Source: CAZCPB01 sp044223975
GTDB lineage: Bacteria > Planctomycetota > Phycisphaerae > Phycisphaerales > UBA1924
Assembly: GCA_044223975.1 (NCBI GenBank)
Contig: JBGALI010000031.1
Span: 1-29,919, forward strand
Length of the DNA stretch: 29,919 nucleotides
Direction: 5' to 3'
Numbering within the stretch: the first letter of the stretch is position 1; every line of letters begins with the position of its first letter. Below are positions 8,690 through 15,370 of this stretch, one piece after another. Under the pieces are notes generated by a model. The model did not search any database. It was not told the origin of the DNA and saw only the letters and a program-made list of their open reading frames with translations. The translations under genes and the position numbers were made by a program.

Positions 8690-9364
8690 ATGACACCCTA
8701 CTACGTCTCCCGCGGCGGCCTCAAGCTCCGCCACGCCCTCGACACCTTTCACATCGATCCCACCAACCTGGTGTGCGCCGACCTGGGCTGCTCCACCGGC
8801 GGCTTTACCGATTGCCTCCTCCAGTCCGGCGCTGCCAAGGTGTACGCCGTCGACACCGCCTACGGCCAGCTCGCCTGGAAGCTCCGCAAAGACCCCCGGG
8901 TGGTGGTGATGGAGCGCCAGAATGCGCTGCACGCCACGCCCCCCGAGCCCGTTGATCTCGTCGTGGCCGATCTCGGCTGGACCCCGCAGCGTCTCCTCAT
9001 CCCGGTCGCGCTGAAGTGGCTCAAGCCCGCCGCATCATCCCCTCAACACCTTGACACCTCGACACCTTGGCACCCGCCGCTCCTCATCACGCTGATCAAG
9101 CCCCACTACGAACTCAAGGCCACGGGAAAGGAACTCCCACGCGGCGGCGTGCTCGACGAAGCCGACGCCCAGAGCACCACCGACACCGTCGTCGCATCAC
9201 TCCCAGCGCTCGGCGTTCACGTGCTCGCCATCACCAAGTCCCCGATCACCGGCGGCGCCACAGAAGGCAAGCGCAGCAAGGGCACCGGCAATACCGAATG
9301 GCTTGCCCTCGTGGCGCCGGCGGAATCCAAAGAACTCCCCGCGGGAGCCTTAGGCCGCTTCTGA
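8690..9364 (+). CDS. FtsJ/TlyA-like RNA methyltransferase lacking the S4 domain
   Basis: 224 residues. The start YVSRGGLKLRHALDTF corresponds to the linker that follows the S4 domain in TlyA (2'-O-methyltransferase/hemolysin A family). The SAM-binding motif I follows as CADLGCSTGGFTDCLLQSGA, then VYAVDTAYGQLAWKLRKDPR and ERQNA. Further motifs are DLVVADLGW and LLITLIKPHYE, the latter with the family's catalytic-type Lys. TlyA proteins methylate 16S/23S rRNA ribose; the target here is unknown. The roughly 60-residue N-terminal S4 RNA-binding domain is absent and no S4-like frame lies upstream. An insertion (about residues 117-130) is encoded by an 8-bp tandem repeat. ATG at 8690 is used; no Shine-Dalgarno sequence. 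TTGCCA (8632-8637) and CCTATT (8656-8661), 18 bases apart, could be its promoter. Confidence 0.85.
   Translation: MTPYYVSRGGLKLRHALDTFHIDPTNLVCADLGCSTGGFTDCLLQSGAAKVYAVDTAYGQLAWKLRKDPRVVVMERQNALHATPPEPVDLVVADLGWTPQRLLIPVALKWLKPAASSPQHLDTSTPWHPPLLITLIKPHYELKATGKELPRGGVLDEADAQSTTDTVVASLPALGVHVLAITKSPITGGATEGKRSKGTGNTEWLALVAPAESKELPAGALGRF
9044..9075 (+). repeat. four degenerate 8-bp tandem repeats inside the methyltransferase gene
   Basis: The units are caacacct, tgacacct, cgacacct and tggcaccc (consensus YGACACCT). They encode a low-complexity His/Thr/Pro loop between motif-bearing strands. Eight bases is not a multiple of three, so gain or loss of one unit would shift the frame. Confidence 0.75.
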
Positions 9365-9484
9365 CTCTCCACCTCCGGAGTTACGATCGGCCTTCAAGGC
9401 AAGCGCGCCAGTTTGTGCCCGAGGATCACACCGCTTGCAAATCCCTGTTACTTAATAGCTTGTGACGATCCGTACAAAATCCTA

Positions 9485-9514
9485 TTGACTCTACCCGATC
9501 GCAATCCGTACTCT
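9485..9514 (+). promoter_or_regulatory. sigma-70-type promoter for the SnoaL-like gene
   Basis: TTGACT (9485-9490), an 18-base spacer and TACTCT (9509-9514) lie about 80 bases before the ATG at 9596, in a locally AT-richer stretch of an otherwise very GC-rich window. Confidence 0.55.
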
Positions 9515-9595
9515 GAAACTGCAACCAGAGTCTTGGCGCACCGCGGACCATCGCGGTACCGTGATTTCCCCCGGCACTCTTTGAAAGGATCTCCG

Positions 9596-10036
9596 ATGAC
9601 CACGTCCGCCCCCACCAAGCCCGCGTTCCAGATGCCGCCCATGTCCCCCGAGTACCTCGCGACCCAGAAGGTGGCGAACCGGCTCGTTGAGCTTTGCTCG
9701 ACCGGCAAGAACCTCCAGGCCATCCAAGAGCTCTACGCCGACAACGCCCGTCACGTCGAGGTGATGGAAGGCCCCGGCTGCCCGCGCATCTCCGACGGCA
9801 AGAAATCACTGCTCGAGAAGGCCGAGAAGTTCGCCAAGACCACCACGATCCACGGCGCCTCCTGCGGCAAGCCCATGATCAACGGAGACCAGTTCGTCTG
9901 CAATATGAGCTTGGACTGCACCAGCACCGAAGGCCCCATGGCCAACCAGCGCATGAACATGAGCGAGATCGCCCTCTACACCGTCAAGAACGGCAAGATC
10001 ACCGAGGGCAAGTTCTTCTACTCGTGTGGGATGTGA
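9596..10036 (+). CDS. SnoaL-like (NTF2-fold) protein
   Basis: 146 residues, no signal peptide. The length and layout fit the NTF2/SnoaL cone fold: an N-terminal helix VANRLVELCSTGKNLQAIQELYADNARHV split by a turn, a second helix (SLLEKAEKFAKTTTIHGASC) and then four strands ending in GKITEGKFFYSCGM. The same fold covers ketosteroid isomerases, polyketide cyclases and stress proteins, so no substrate can be named. GAAAGGAT 6-7 bases upstream of ATG 9596 fixes the start, although the frame is open to 9413. It has its own promoter and a nested hairpin after the stop, so it is probably monocistronic. A different SnoaL-like gene lies at 14214-14591. Confidence 0.8.
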   Translation: MTTSAPTKPAFQMPPMSPEYLATQKVANRLVELCSTGKNLQAIQELYADNARHVEVMEGPGCPRISDGKKSLLEKAEKFAKTTTIHGASCGKPMINGDQFVCNMSLDCTSTEGPMANQRMNMSEIALYTVKNGKITEGKFFYSCGM

Positions 10037-10095
10037 AGCACCCGCAGTCCGGCGCCGGCGCTCGGCGCCCCCCCGGACGTCGGCTCCACGTGCTT
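10036..10095 (+). terminator. possible nested hairpin terminator after the SnoaL-like gene
   Basis: AAGCAC (10036-10041) pairs with GTGCTT (10090-10095), and inside it GTCCGG (10047-10052) pairs with CCGGAC (10073-10078). It starts right at the stop codon. There is no T-run, so intrinsic termination is uncertain; it may serve both the rightward gene and the converging obg. Confidence 0.35.
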
Positions 10096-10151
10096 GGTAC
10101 CTCGCGTTAAGTGCGGGGTGTTCCCATTTTGATTCGCGCAGCGCAGGGCCA

Positions 10152-11204
10152 TCACACCGGTGCCTCTGCGCCTTTCCATCCCGATACCGCGTTCCCCGCC
10201 GGGTGCAGCAGCGTCCACACCTTCTCCATCAGCTCCTTCAGCCCTTTCCCCGCGGCGCCGCTGATCGCGAACACCTCGGTCCCCTCGCGCAGGCCCAGCG
10301 CCGTGCAGAGCTTCTTCACCAGCTTCTTGCGTTCCTTCTCGTCGGGGATCAGGTCCATCTTGTTCAGTGCAATGATCTCGGGCTTCTCCGCCAGCTCGGC
10401 CGAGTACTCCGCCAGCTCCTTGCGCACCACGCGGTAGTTTGCCGCGGGGTCCGAACCGTCCAGCGGCGCCGCGTCCAGCAGGTGCACGATCACACGTGTC
10501 CGCTCGACGTGCCGGAGAAACTCGTGCCCGAGCCCCACGCCGCGGCTGGCGCCCTCGATCAGCCCCGGGATATCCGCCAGCACGATCCGGCGCGTCGCGT
10601 CAAGCTCGGTGATCCCAAGCTGCGGCGAGAGCGTGGTGAACGGGTAGCTCGCGATCTTCGGCATCGCGCGCGTCAGCGCCGCCAGCAGCGTCGACTTCCC
10701 CGCGTTGGGCAGCCCTACGAACCCGGCGTCGGCGATCAGCTTGAGCTCCAGGCGCAGCTCGAACCTCTCGCCCTCGCCACCCTTGTCGGAGTTGCGCGGC
10801 GTCTGGTTCGTCGAGCTCTTGTAGTGCTCGTTCCCCCACCCGCCCGTGCCGCACCGCGCGATGATCACACTTTCGCCGGGCTTGAGGTCGTGCATCAGCT
10901 CGCCGGTGGCGTTGTTGTACACCAGCGTCCCGGCCGGCATCTTGATCACCAGGTCCGGCGCCGCCGCACCGCTGCACTGCTTGCCACCCCCCGGGTGGCC
11001 GTTCTTGGCCGCCCACAAGGGGTTTCCGCGAAAGTCGTACAGAGTGCTCATCCCGTCCTCGGCCTGCAGCACGACGTTGCCGCCGTCACCGCCGTTGCCG
11101 CCGTCCGGACCGCCCTTGGGCTCGTACTTCTCGCGCCGGAAGGAAACGCACCCCGGCCCGCCATCCCCCGCCTTCACCGTAATTATCGCGCTGTCTAAGA
11201 ACAT
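10152..11204 (-). CDS. obg: GTPase Obg/CgtA
   Basis: 350 residues, a complete Obg GTPase of the kind that binds the 50S subunit and acts in late ribosome assembly and stress control. The N-terminal glycine-rich Obg fold (1-155) carries KAGDGGPGCVSFRREKY and GGPDGGNGGDGGNV. The G domain follows: G1 GLPNAGKS (164-171), switch with YPFTTLSPQLG, G3 DIPGLIEGAS (211-220), G4 NKMD (281-284) and a G5-like ISG near 318. The variable C-terminal OCT domain seen in some relatives is absent. The start at 11204 gives the canonical MFLDSA beginning; a TACCCT hexamer lies only 5 bases upstream and there is no Shine-Dalgarno sequence, suggesting a leaderless message. The PilZ gene upstream is separated by a terminator. 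Confidence 0.97.
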   Translation of the reverse strand: MFLDSAIITVKAGDGGPGCVSFRREKYEPKGGPDGGNGGDGGNVVLQAEDGMSTLYDFRGNPLWAAKNGHPGGGKQCSGAAAPDLVIKMPAGTLVYNNATGELMHDLKPGESVIIARCGTGGWGNEHYKSSTNQTPRNSDKGGEGERFELRLELKLIADAGFVGLPNAGKSTLLAALTRAMPKIASYPFTTLSPQLGITELDATRRIVLADIPGLIEGASRGVGLGHEFLRHVERTRVIVHLLDAAPLDGSDPAANYRVVRKELAEYSAELAEKPEIIALNKMDLIPDEKERKKLVKKLCTALGLREGTEVFAISGAAGKGLKELMEKVWTLLHPAGNAVSGWKGAEAPV

Positions 11205-11209
11205 GGAGA

Positions 11210-11215
11210 AGGGTA
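11210..11215 (-). promoter_or_regulatory. -10-like TACCCT close to the obg start
   Basis: TACCCT sits 5 bases before the obg ATG. If used, transcription would start at or within a base or two of the ATG (leaderless). Confidence 0.4.
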
Positions 11216-11350
11216 GGGAGCACGGACGTACGAACGCGCCGCACGCCGGGAATGCCCCCGAAATCGGGCCCGCGCCTCCGCCGCGCCCGCACGATGTGGC
11301 GCCACGGCCCCGGGCAAGATCTCCCTGCTCACGAGCCGTGCCGTCGTCCC

Positions 11351-11390
11351 AAACGACAAACCCCCGCCCGTTCCCCGGGCCGGGGGTTCA
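11351..11390 (-). terminator. intrinsic terminator after the PilZ gene
   Basis: On the leftward strand AACCCCC (from 11388) pairs with GGGGGTT (ending 11359), with an inner CGGG-type stem around the loop, followed by TTTGTCGTTT. It lies 28 bases after the PilZ stop codon and isolates obg from the PilZ gene. Confidence 0.75.
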
Positions 11391-11415
11391 GCAAAGGAGT
11401 CAGGGTTTCGATCGC

Positions 11416-11793
11416 TCACGCCGCGCGCAACCGCAGCCAGTGCGAGAGCGCGCGGTGCAGGCGTTCGCGGTCGGCTTCGCGCGCAAAGCGCGTGAACACC
11501 GCCGCCATGCGCGCCGGCCCCGGTTCCGAGTCATCCGCCCACACGATGTCCGCCTCTGCACCGACCACGCGGTTCACCATCTCGCGCGAACCGACCAGCG
11601 GCGCGGGAAGTTCGATCTCGATCATCACCGACGAACCGACCGCGACCGGGTGATCAAGCTCGAACTGCACGCCGCCTTCGCTGATGTCGTACGTGTGCCC
11701 GTCCATGGCGCCCGCGCCGGTGCGCACGCGGACCGGGGTGAAGCCGGGGTCCAGGTGAAAACGCTCGAACCGACGCCTGTTGACCACGTTCAC
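11416..11793 (-). CDS. PilZ-domain protein (cyclic-di-GMP binding type)
   Basis: 125 residues, a stand-alone PilZ domain. Both c-di-GMP contact motifs are present: NRRRFERF at residues 4-11 (RxxxR) and YDISEGGVQF at about 42-51 (D/NxSxxG). Strands typical of the PilZ barrel follow (VMIEIELP, ADIVWAD, MAAVFTRF) and then a C-terminal helix. Such proteins usually pass a c-di-GMP signal to motility, exopolysaccharide or secretion machinery; the partner here is unknown. The open frame runs to 11838, but GTG at 11793 is chosen because GGGAG lies 7 bases upstream and the protein then begins right at the RxxxR motif. An intrinsic terminator follows. Confidence 0.9.
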   Translation of the reverse strand: MNVVNRRRFERFHLDPGFTPVRVRTGAGAMDGHTYDISEGGVQFELDHPVAVGSSVMIEIELPAPLVGSREMVNRVVGAEADIVWADDSEPGPARMAAVFTRFAREADRERLHRALSHWLRLRAA

Positions 11794-11935
11794 GGGTGAA
11801 CTCCCATAAAAGCAGTGCTCTCGCCATCCCGCGCGCATGGCTATCGGCCCGGCGTCGTCGCAGGTTCAGTCTTGAACGCAATCAGAAGAAAAGATCGCGA
11901 AAATCGCGCGGGCCTCGCGCGGCGGCGGCCGAGCT

Positions 11936-12385
11936 TCAGCCCTCAGAAACGATCTGCACCGACACCCGCCCCAGCCGGAACCCAAGACGCAACTCAAGCT
12001 TCCCGACCAGGTCGGGTCCCAGCCGTTCCAGCACCTCTGCGCTCAGATCCTCGGGCAGGTCGACCACGCGTCCGTCGCTGGACACCACATGCACATGCCG
12101 CGCCATGTCCGCATCGAAACGGCACGCCCCGCCCCTCGCGCCCGCGAGCCGGCGGCAAAGTCCCGCTGTCGTGAAGGCTTCCAGCGCGTTGTAGACCGTC
12201 GCCAAGCTCATGCCCGAGTCGCGCGAAAGCACGCTCTCGAACAGTTCCTCGGCCGTCGGGTGTGCTTTGGTCTCAGCCAGCGCCGAGTACAGCACCTCGC
12301 GCTGGCGTGTCGGCCGAAGCCCGTGCGCCCGCAACAGGTCCCTCACCGCATCCTGCGCCGCCGAGATTTGTTCAATAGAGGACAT
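11936..12385 (-). CDS. Fur-family transcriptional regulator without structural-zinc cysteines
   Basis: 149 residues with the Fur fold: a winged-helix DNA-binding half (LLRAHGLRPTRQREVLYSAL, KAHPTAEELFESVLS, SLATVYNALEAFTTAGL) and a dimerisation half starting at ARHVHVV. Family members regulate iron, zinc, manganese or peroxide responses. Part of the metal site is recognisable (H in KAHPTAE, HVH, D/E residues). However, the usual CxxC after HxH is replaced by VSSDG and there is no second Cys pair near the C-terminus, so the structural zinc site is missing. This leaves the sensed metal open. Start ATG 12385; an AATAAT hexamer 8 bases upstream and no Shine-Dalgarno sequence suggest a leaderless message. 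It is divergent from the sugar-isomerase-like gene. Confidence 0.9.
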   Translation of the reverse strand: MSSIEQISAAQDAVRDLLRAHGLRPTRQREVLYSALAETKAHPTAEELFESVLSRDSGMSLATVYNALEAFTTAGLCRRLAGARGGACRFDADMARHVHVVSSDGRVVDLPEDLSAEVLERLGPDLVGKLELRLGFRLGRVSVQIVSEG

Positions 12386-12393
12386 GCCAGTCT

Positions 12394-12399
12394 ATTATT
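12394..12399 (-). promoter_or_regulatory. -10-like AATAAT near the Fur-family start
   Basis: On the leftward strand AATAAT ends 8 bases before the ATG; the overlapping hexamers TAATAG and TAGACT lie even nearer. This is one of the few AT-rich spots in the region. Confidence 0.4.
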
Positions 12400-12536
12400 G
12401 CCGGATCGCCTCCCAAAAGCCAGCGGAATCACCCCCGTCCGACCGGTAACACTCCTCCACCGCGGTCCACGCCTCTCCGCCGGTACACTCCAGCCGCCGT
12501 TCGACGGGGTACCCGCGCTCGGCCGGAGGAACGCCC

Positions 12537-13445
12537 ATGTCCAAGCCCAACTCGTTCGGTCGTCGGGAAGCCCTTGGGGTCATCGCCGGCGCTGCCGGCG
12601 CCATCGCCGCATCACCGGCCACCGCCGCCCAAACCAACATCCAGGCAAACTCCCAACCCGCCAACCCCGCCGCCAAGCCCGTCACCAAGGGGCGATTGAA
12701 GCAGTCCGTCTGCCGCTGGTGCTTCGGCAACGTCCCCCTCGACGAACTCGCCAGCGCCGCGGCAGAGATGGGACTCCAGAGCGTCGAGCTGCTCCACCCC
12801 GAAGAGTGGCCCGTGGTCAAGAAGCACGGCCTCACCTGCGCCGTCGCCAACAGCGTCAAGTCCAACCCGATCCCCAAGGGCTTCAATCGCCTCGAGAACC
12901 ACGACGCGATCATCAAGGAACTCGAGGAACGCCTGCCGCTAGTGAAGGCCGCGGGCATCCCCAACCAGATCTGCTTCAGCGGCAACCGCGCCGGCATGAA
13001 CGACATGGAGGGCCTGAAGAACTGCGCCATCGGCCTCAAGCGCATCGCCCCCCTCGCCGAGAAGCTCGGCGTCGTGATCATCATGGAGCTGCTCAACAGC
13101 CGGCACGACCACAAGGACTACATGTGCGACCGCACCGAGTGGGGCGCGAACCTGGTCAAGGAGGTCGGTTCGCCGAACTTCAAGCTGCTCTACGACATCT
13201 ACCACATGCAGATCATGGAGGGCGACGTGATCCAGACGGTCATGGACAACTGGGACGCGATCGCGCACTTCCACACCGCGGGCGTGCCGGGGCGCCGCGA
13301 CCTGGACAACAATCAGGAACTGAACTACGTGGGGATCTGCAACGCCCTGGTGGAGAAGAAGTACGCGGGGTACTTCGGGCAGGAGTTCATGCCCCGCGAC
13401 GGGCTGAAGTCACTCCGGACAGCGGCCGCGCTGTGTGACGTCTGA
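12537..13445 (+). CDS. Tat-exported xylose-isomerase-like TIM-barrel protein (hydroxypyruvate isomerase-like)
   Basis: 302 residues. The N-terminus has a twin-arginine signal (FGRREALGVIAGAAGAIAAS, residues 7-26), so it is probably exported folded to the periplasm. The mature part is an AP-endonuclease-2/xylose-isomerase-like TIM barrel: SVCRWCFGNVPLDELASAA, VELLHPEEW, metal-binding-type Glu in VVIIMELLNSRHDHKDYM, LLYDIYHMQIMEGDV, HFHTAGVPGRRDL and FGQEFMP. The strand order and these residues match the hydroxypyruvate isomerase (Hyi) branch, though planctomycetes hold many relatives of unproven substrate. A perfect GGAGGAA lies 5 bases before ATG 12537, and TACACT (12484-12489) may be the -10. 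Its stop overlaps the next ATG (TGATG). Confidence 0.87.
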   Translation: MSKPNSFGRREALGVIAGAAGAIAASPATAAQTNIQANSQPANPAAKPVTKGRLKQSVCRWCFGNVPLDELASAAAEMGLQSVELLHPEEWPVVKKHGLTCAVANSVKSNPIPKGFNRLENHDAIIKELEERLPLVKAAGIPNQICFSGNRAGMNDMEGLKNCAIGLKRIAPLAEKLGVVIIMELLNSRHDHKDYMCDRTEWGANLVKEVGSPNFKLLYDIYHMQIMEGDVIQTVMDNWDAIAHFHTAGVPGRRDLDNNQELNYVGICNALVEKKYAGYFGQEFMPRDGLKSLRTAAALCDV

Positions 13446-14200
13446 TGCCAGCGTCGCACGCCCGCACCACGCTCTCGCTCATCGGCTTCGGCGCGTTCGC
13501 GCGCTTCGCGGCCCCGCACCTGCGGGCGCACTTCGATCTGCAGGCGCACGACGCCCGCGGCCTCGACCTTGAGATCCGCGAGCAGGGCCTGCGGCCCGCG
13601 ACGCTGGCCGACGCCGCGGCGGCGGACGTGGTGGTCTTTGCCGTGCCCGCGCAGCACCTCGAGGGCGTTCTCCAGGGCGCGGCGCCGCACGTCCGCAACG
13701 GGGCGCTCGTGCTCGACGTGTGCTCGGTGAAGGTCATGCCCATCGAGATGATGCTCCGACGCCTGCCGGCATCGGCTCGGGTCGTGGGGACGCACCCGCT
13801 CTTCGGGCCCCAGAGCGGCAGGGACGGCATCGCCGGGCTGCCCGTCGCGCTGTGCCCCGCGCGGGCCGACGCGGGCACGGTCTCGTGCGTGCGGGAATTC
13901 CTCCACGCCACGCTGGGATTGAACGTGATCGAGACCACGCCCGAGGCCCACGACCGGCAGATGGCGTACGTGCAGGGCCTGACGCACTTCATCAGCCGCG
14001 CCATCGGGGGGCTGGACCTGCCGTCGACCCTTATGTCGACCCGCGCCTACGCGCGTCTGCTCGACATGCGTCGGGACCTCGAAAAGGACTCGGCCGAATT
14101 GTTCCTGACCATCGAGCGGATGAACCCCTACGCCGCCGCGGCACGCGCGGAGCTTCGAGGCAAGCTGGACGAACTCGAGCGGCTGATCACCGGCGGCTGA
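13445..14200 (+). CDS. tyrA: prephenate dehydrogenase
   Basis: 251 residues. Prephenate dehydrogenase makes 4-hydroxyphenylpyruvate from prephenate, the committed step to tyrosine. The N-terminal Rossmann domain has TLSLIGFGAFARFAAPHL (a GxGxxx motif in which the last Gly is Ala), VVVFAVPAQHLEGVL, LVLDVCSVKVMPIEMML and the conserved THPLFGPQSG with the catalytic-type His. The C-terminal helical domain includes HDRQMAYVQGLTHFISRAI. The N-terminus has no mutase domain and there is no ACT domain, so this is the short form. It overlaps the preceding isomerase-like gene by one base, so the two are co-transcribed; no metabolic link between them is evident. The relaxed GxGxxA suggests cofactor preference could differ. 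Confidence 0.85.
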   Translation: MPASHARTTLSLIGFGAFARFAAPHLRAHFDLQAHDARGLDLEIREQGLRPATLADAAAADVVVFAVPAQHLEGVLQGAAPHVRNGALVLDVCSVKVMPIEMMLRRLPASARVVGTHPLFGPQSGRDGIAGLPVALCPARADAGTVSCVREFLHATLGLNVIETTPEAHDRQMAYVQGLTHFISRAIGGLDLPSTLMSTRAYARLLDMRRDLEKDSAELFLTIERMNPYAAAARAELRGKLDELERLITGG

Positions 14201-14213
14201 GCACCAGCGGCGA

Positions 14214-14591
14214 TCAGCTCGAAACCGGCGCCAGGTCGTAGTGCGACACCGACCGCACGACCTTGCCCGCCTCGTCCAGGAAGAAGACCTCCGCCGCGAG
14301 ATCCCCGGTCATGCGCGTGTACACCAGGACCACGCTCTCGAGCCCGATCGTCAGGTGCTTGGGGTCAAAGCGCAGCGTGGGATTGCGGACCAGCGCGCGG
14401 GCGAAGTAGTCGCGCACGGCGGGGGCGCCGCGGAGGCTGGTTTCGTCGGTGCCGTTGTATCGCTTGATGAACGGCGAGGAGTGCTCGATCGCCGGCGCGT
14501 AGTGGGCCATGATGGCGTCGATGTCGCGGGCGTTCCACGCGGCGTACCACGACGCGGCAAAGGCGCGGGCGGTGGGTTCGGTGACGGGCAT
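14214..14591 (-). CDS. SnoaL-like / NTF2-fold protein
   Basis: 125 residues. The N-terminal FAASWYAAWNARDIDAIMAHY is the hallmark first helix of SnoaL-like proteins, followed by the loop with a ring of polar residues (EHSSPFIKRYNGTD), GAPAVRDYFARAL, then strands (LESVVLVYTRMTGDLAAEV, VVRSVSHYDLAP). It is a small cytoplasmic protein of unknown substrate. ATG at 14591 gives the typical length; the frame upstream (to 14936) is shadow of the ECF sigma gene. TACCGT lies 5 bases before the ATG and no Shine-Dalgarno sequence is visible, so the message may be leaderless. It converges on the prephenate dehydrogenase gene with only 13 bases between stops. Confidence 0.82.
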   Translation of the reverse strand: MPVTEPTARAFAASWYAAWNARDIDAIMAHYAPAIEHSSPFIKRYNGTDETSLRGAPAVRDYFARALVRNPTLRFDPKHLTIGLESVVLVYTRMTGDLAAEVFFLDEAGKVVRSVSHYDLAPVSS

Positions 14592-14596
14592 GCTCA

Positions 14597-14602
14597 ACGG
14601 TA
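14597..14602 (-). promoter_or_regulatory. -10-like TACCGT near the leftward SnoaL-like start
   Basis: TACCGT lies 5 bases before the ATG at 14591. It fits the TANNNT pattern seen before several other starts in the window. Confidence 0.35.
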
Positions 14603-14684
14603 CGCGAGGGGCCGAACCGGAATACCGGCTCCCGAATTGCCACGCGTTGCAGATTCTCCTTCGGCGAAGCGTCGGAGGCGCTGG

Positions 14685-14690
14685 TAGACT
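14685..14690 (+). promoter_or_regulatory. -10-like TAGACT before the ECF sigma gene
   Basis: TAGACT lies 9 bases before the ATG at 14700. No Shine-Dalgarno sequence is present. This would drive the four-gene sigma-kinase-lipoprotein-tyrosinase unit with a leader of only a few bases. Confidence 0.45.
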
Positions 14691-14699
14691 GGTAATTCT

Positions 14700-15275
14700 A
14701 TGGGGGAAGTCGACGAGAATACGGGCACTGTCACGCTCCTGCTGCGCGAGATGCGGGCGGGGAGCCGGCCGGCGTTTGATGAGCTCTTCCGCCGGATCCA
14801 GCACGAGCTGCGGCGGTACGCGCAGAGCATGATCCGCCCGTCGGCGGGGCACGAGGCGTCGAGCACCGAGCTGGTGAATATGGCGTGCGCCAAGCTGCTG
14901 GGGCGCGGGGAATTGCAGGCGCAGGACCGGGCGCACCTGTTCTTCCTGCTGGGGCGCGCGATGCGGGATGCGCTGGTCGAGGAAGTTCGCAAGGACGCGG
15001 CCCAGAAGCGCGGCGGGGGGCGGGCTGCCGCGCCGCTGGCGGATTTTCCCGTTCAGGAGCGGACGACATACCTGGACATCCTGGACCTGAACACAGCGCT
15101 GGCGGAGCTTGAGGTCCGGGACCCGATCGGGGCGCGGGTCATTGAGCTGCGGTTCTTTGCGGGGCTGACCCTTGAGCAGACGGCCGAGGCGATGGGCTGT
15201 TCGTTCGCCGACGTCCGTCGTGACTGGAGCTACGCCCGGGCGTGGCTGTCCGAGCGCTTGAGCCGGGGCCAGTAG
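14700..15275 (+). CDS. ECF-type RNA polymerase sigma factor (planctomycete subfamily)
   Basis: 191 residues with sigma-70 regions 2 and 4 only. Region 2 is FDELFRRIQHELRRYAQSMI and the following ASSTELVNMACAKLL, RAHLFFLLGRAMRDALVEEVRK. Region 4 is ARVIELRFFAGLTLEQTAEAMGCSFADVRRDWSYARAWL. The form AHFFxxxxRAMRxxLVDxxR is characteristic of the ECF subfamily expanded in planctomycetes and acidobacteria, usually encoded next to Ser/Thr kinases. No anti-sigma gene is adjacent; in such pairs the kinase is thought to replace it. The kinase-FGE gene follows after 95 bases on the same strand. Start ATG 14700, with TAGACT 9 bases before it. Confidence 0.93.
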   Translation: MGEVDENTGTVTLLLREMRAGSRPAFDELFRRIQHELRRYAQSMIRPSAGHEASSTELVNMACAKLLGRGELQAQDRAHLFFLLGRAMRDALVEEVRKDAAQKRGGGRAAAPLADFPVQERTTYLDILDLNTALAELEVRDPIGARVIELRFFAGLTLEQTAEAMGCSFADVRRDWSYARAWLSERLSRGQ

Positions 15276-15370
15276 GGTCCGCGGCGGGGCTCATTGCCGC
15301 CCGGAATCGCGCAAGCCGCGCGGCGGTGCACGGCTCTTGGAGCGGGGACCTCCCCCGGGAGCGAACGCGA

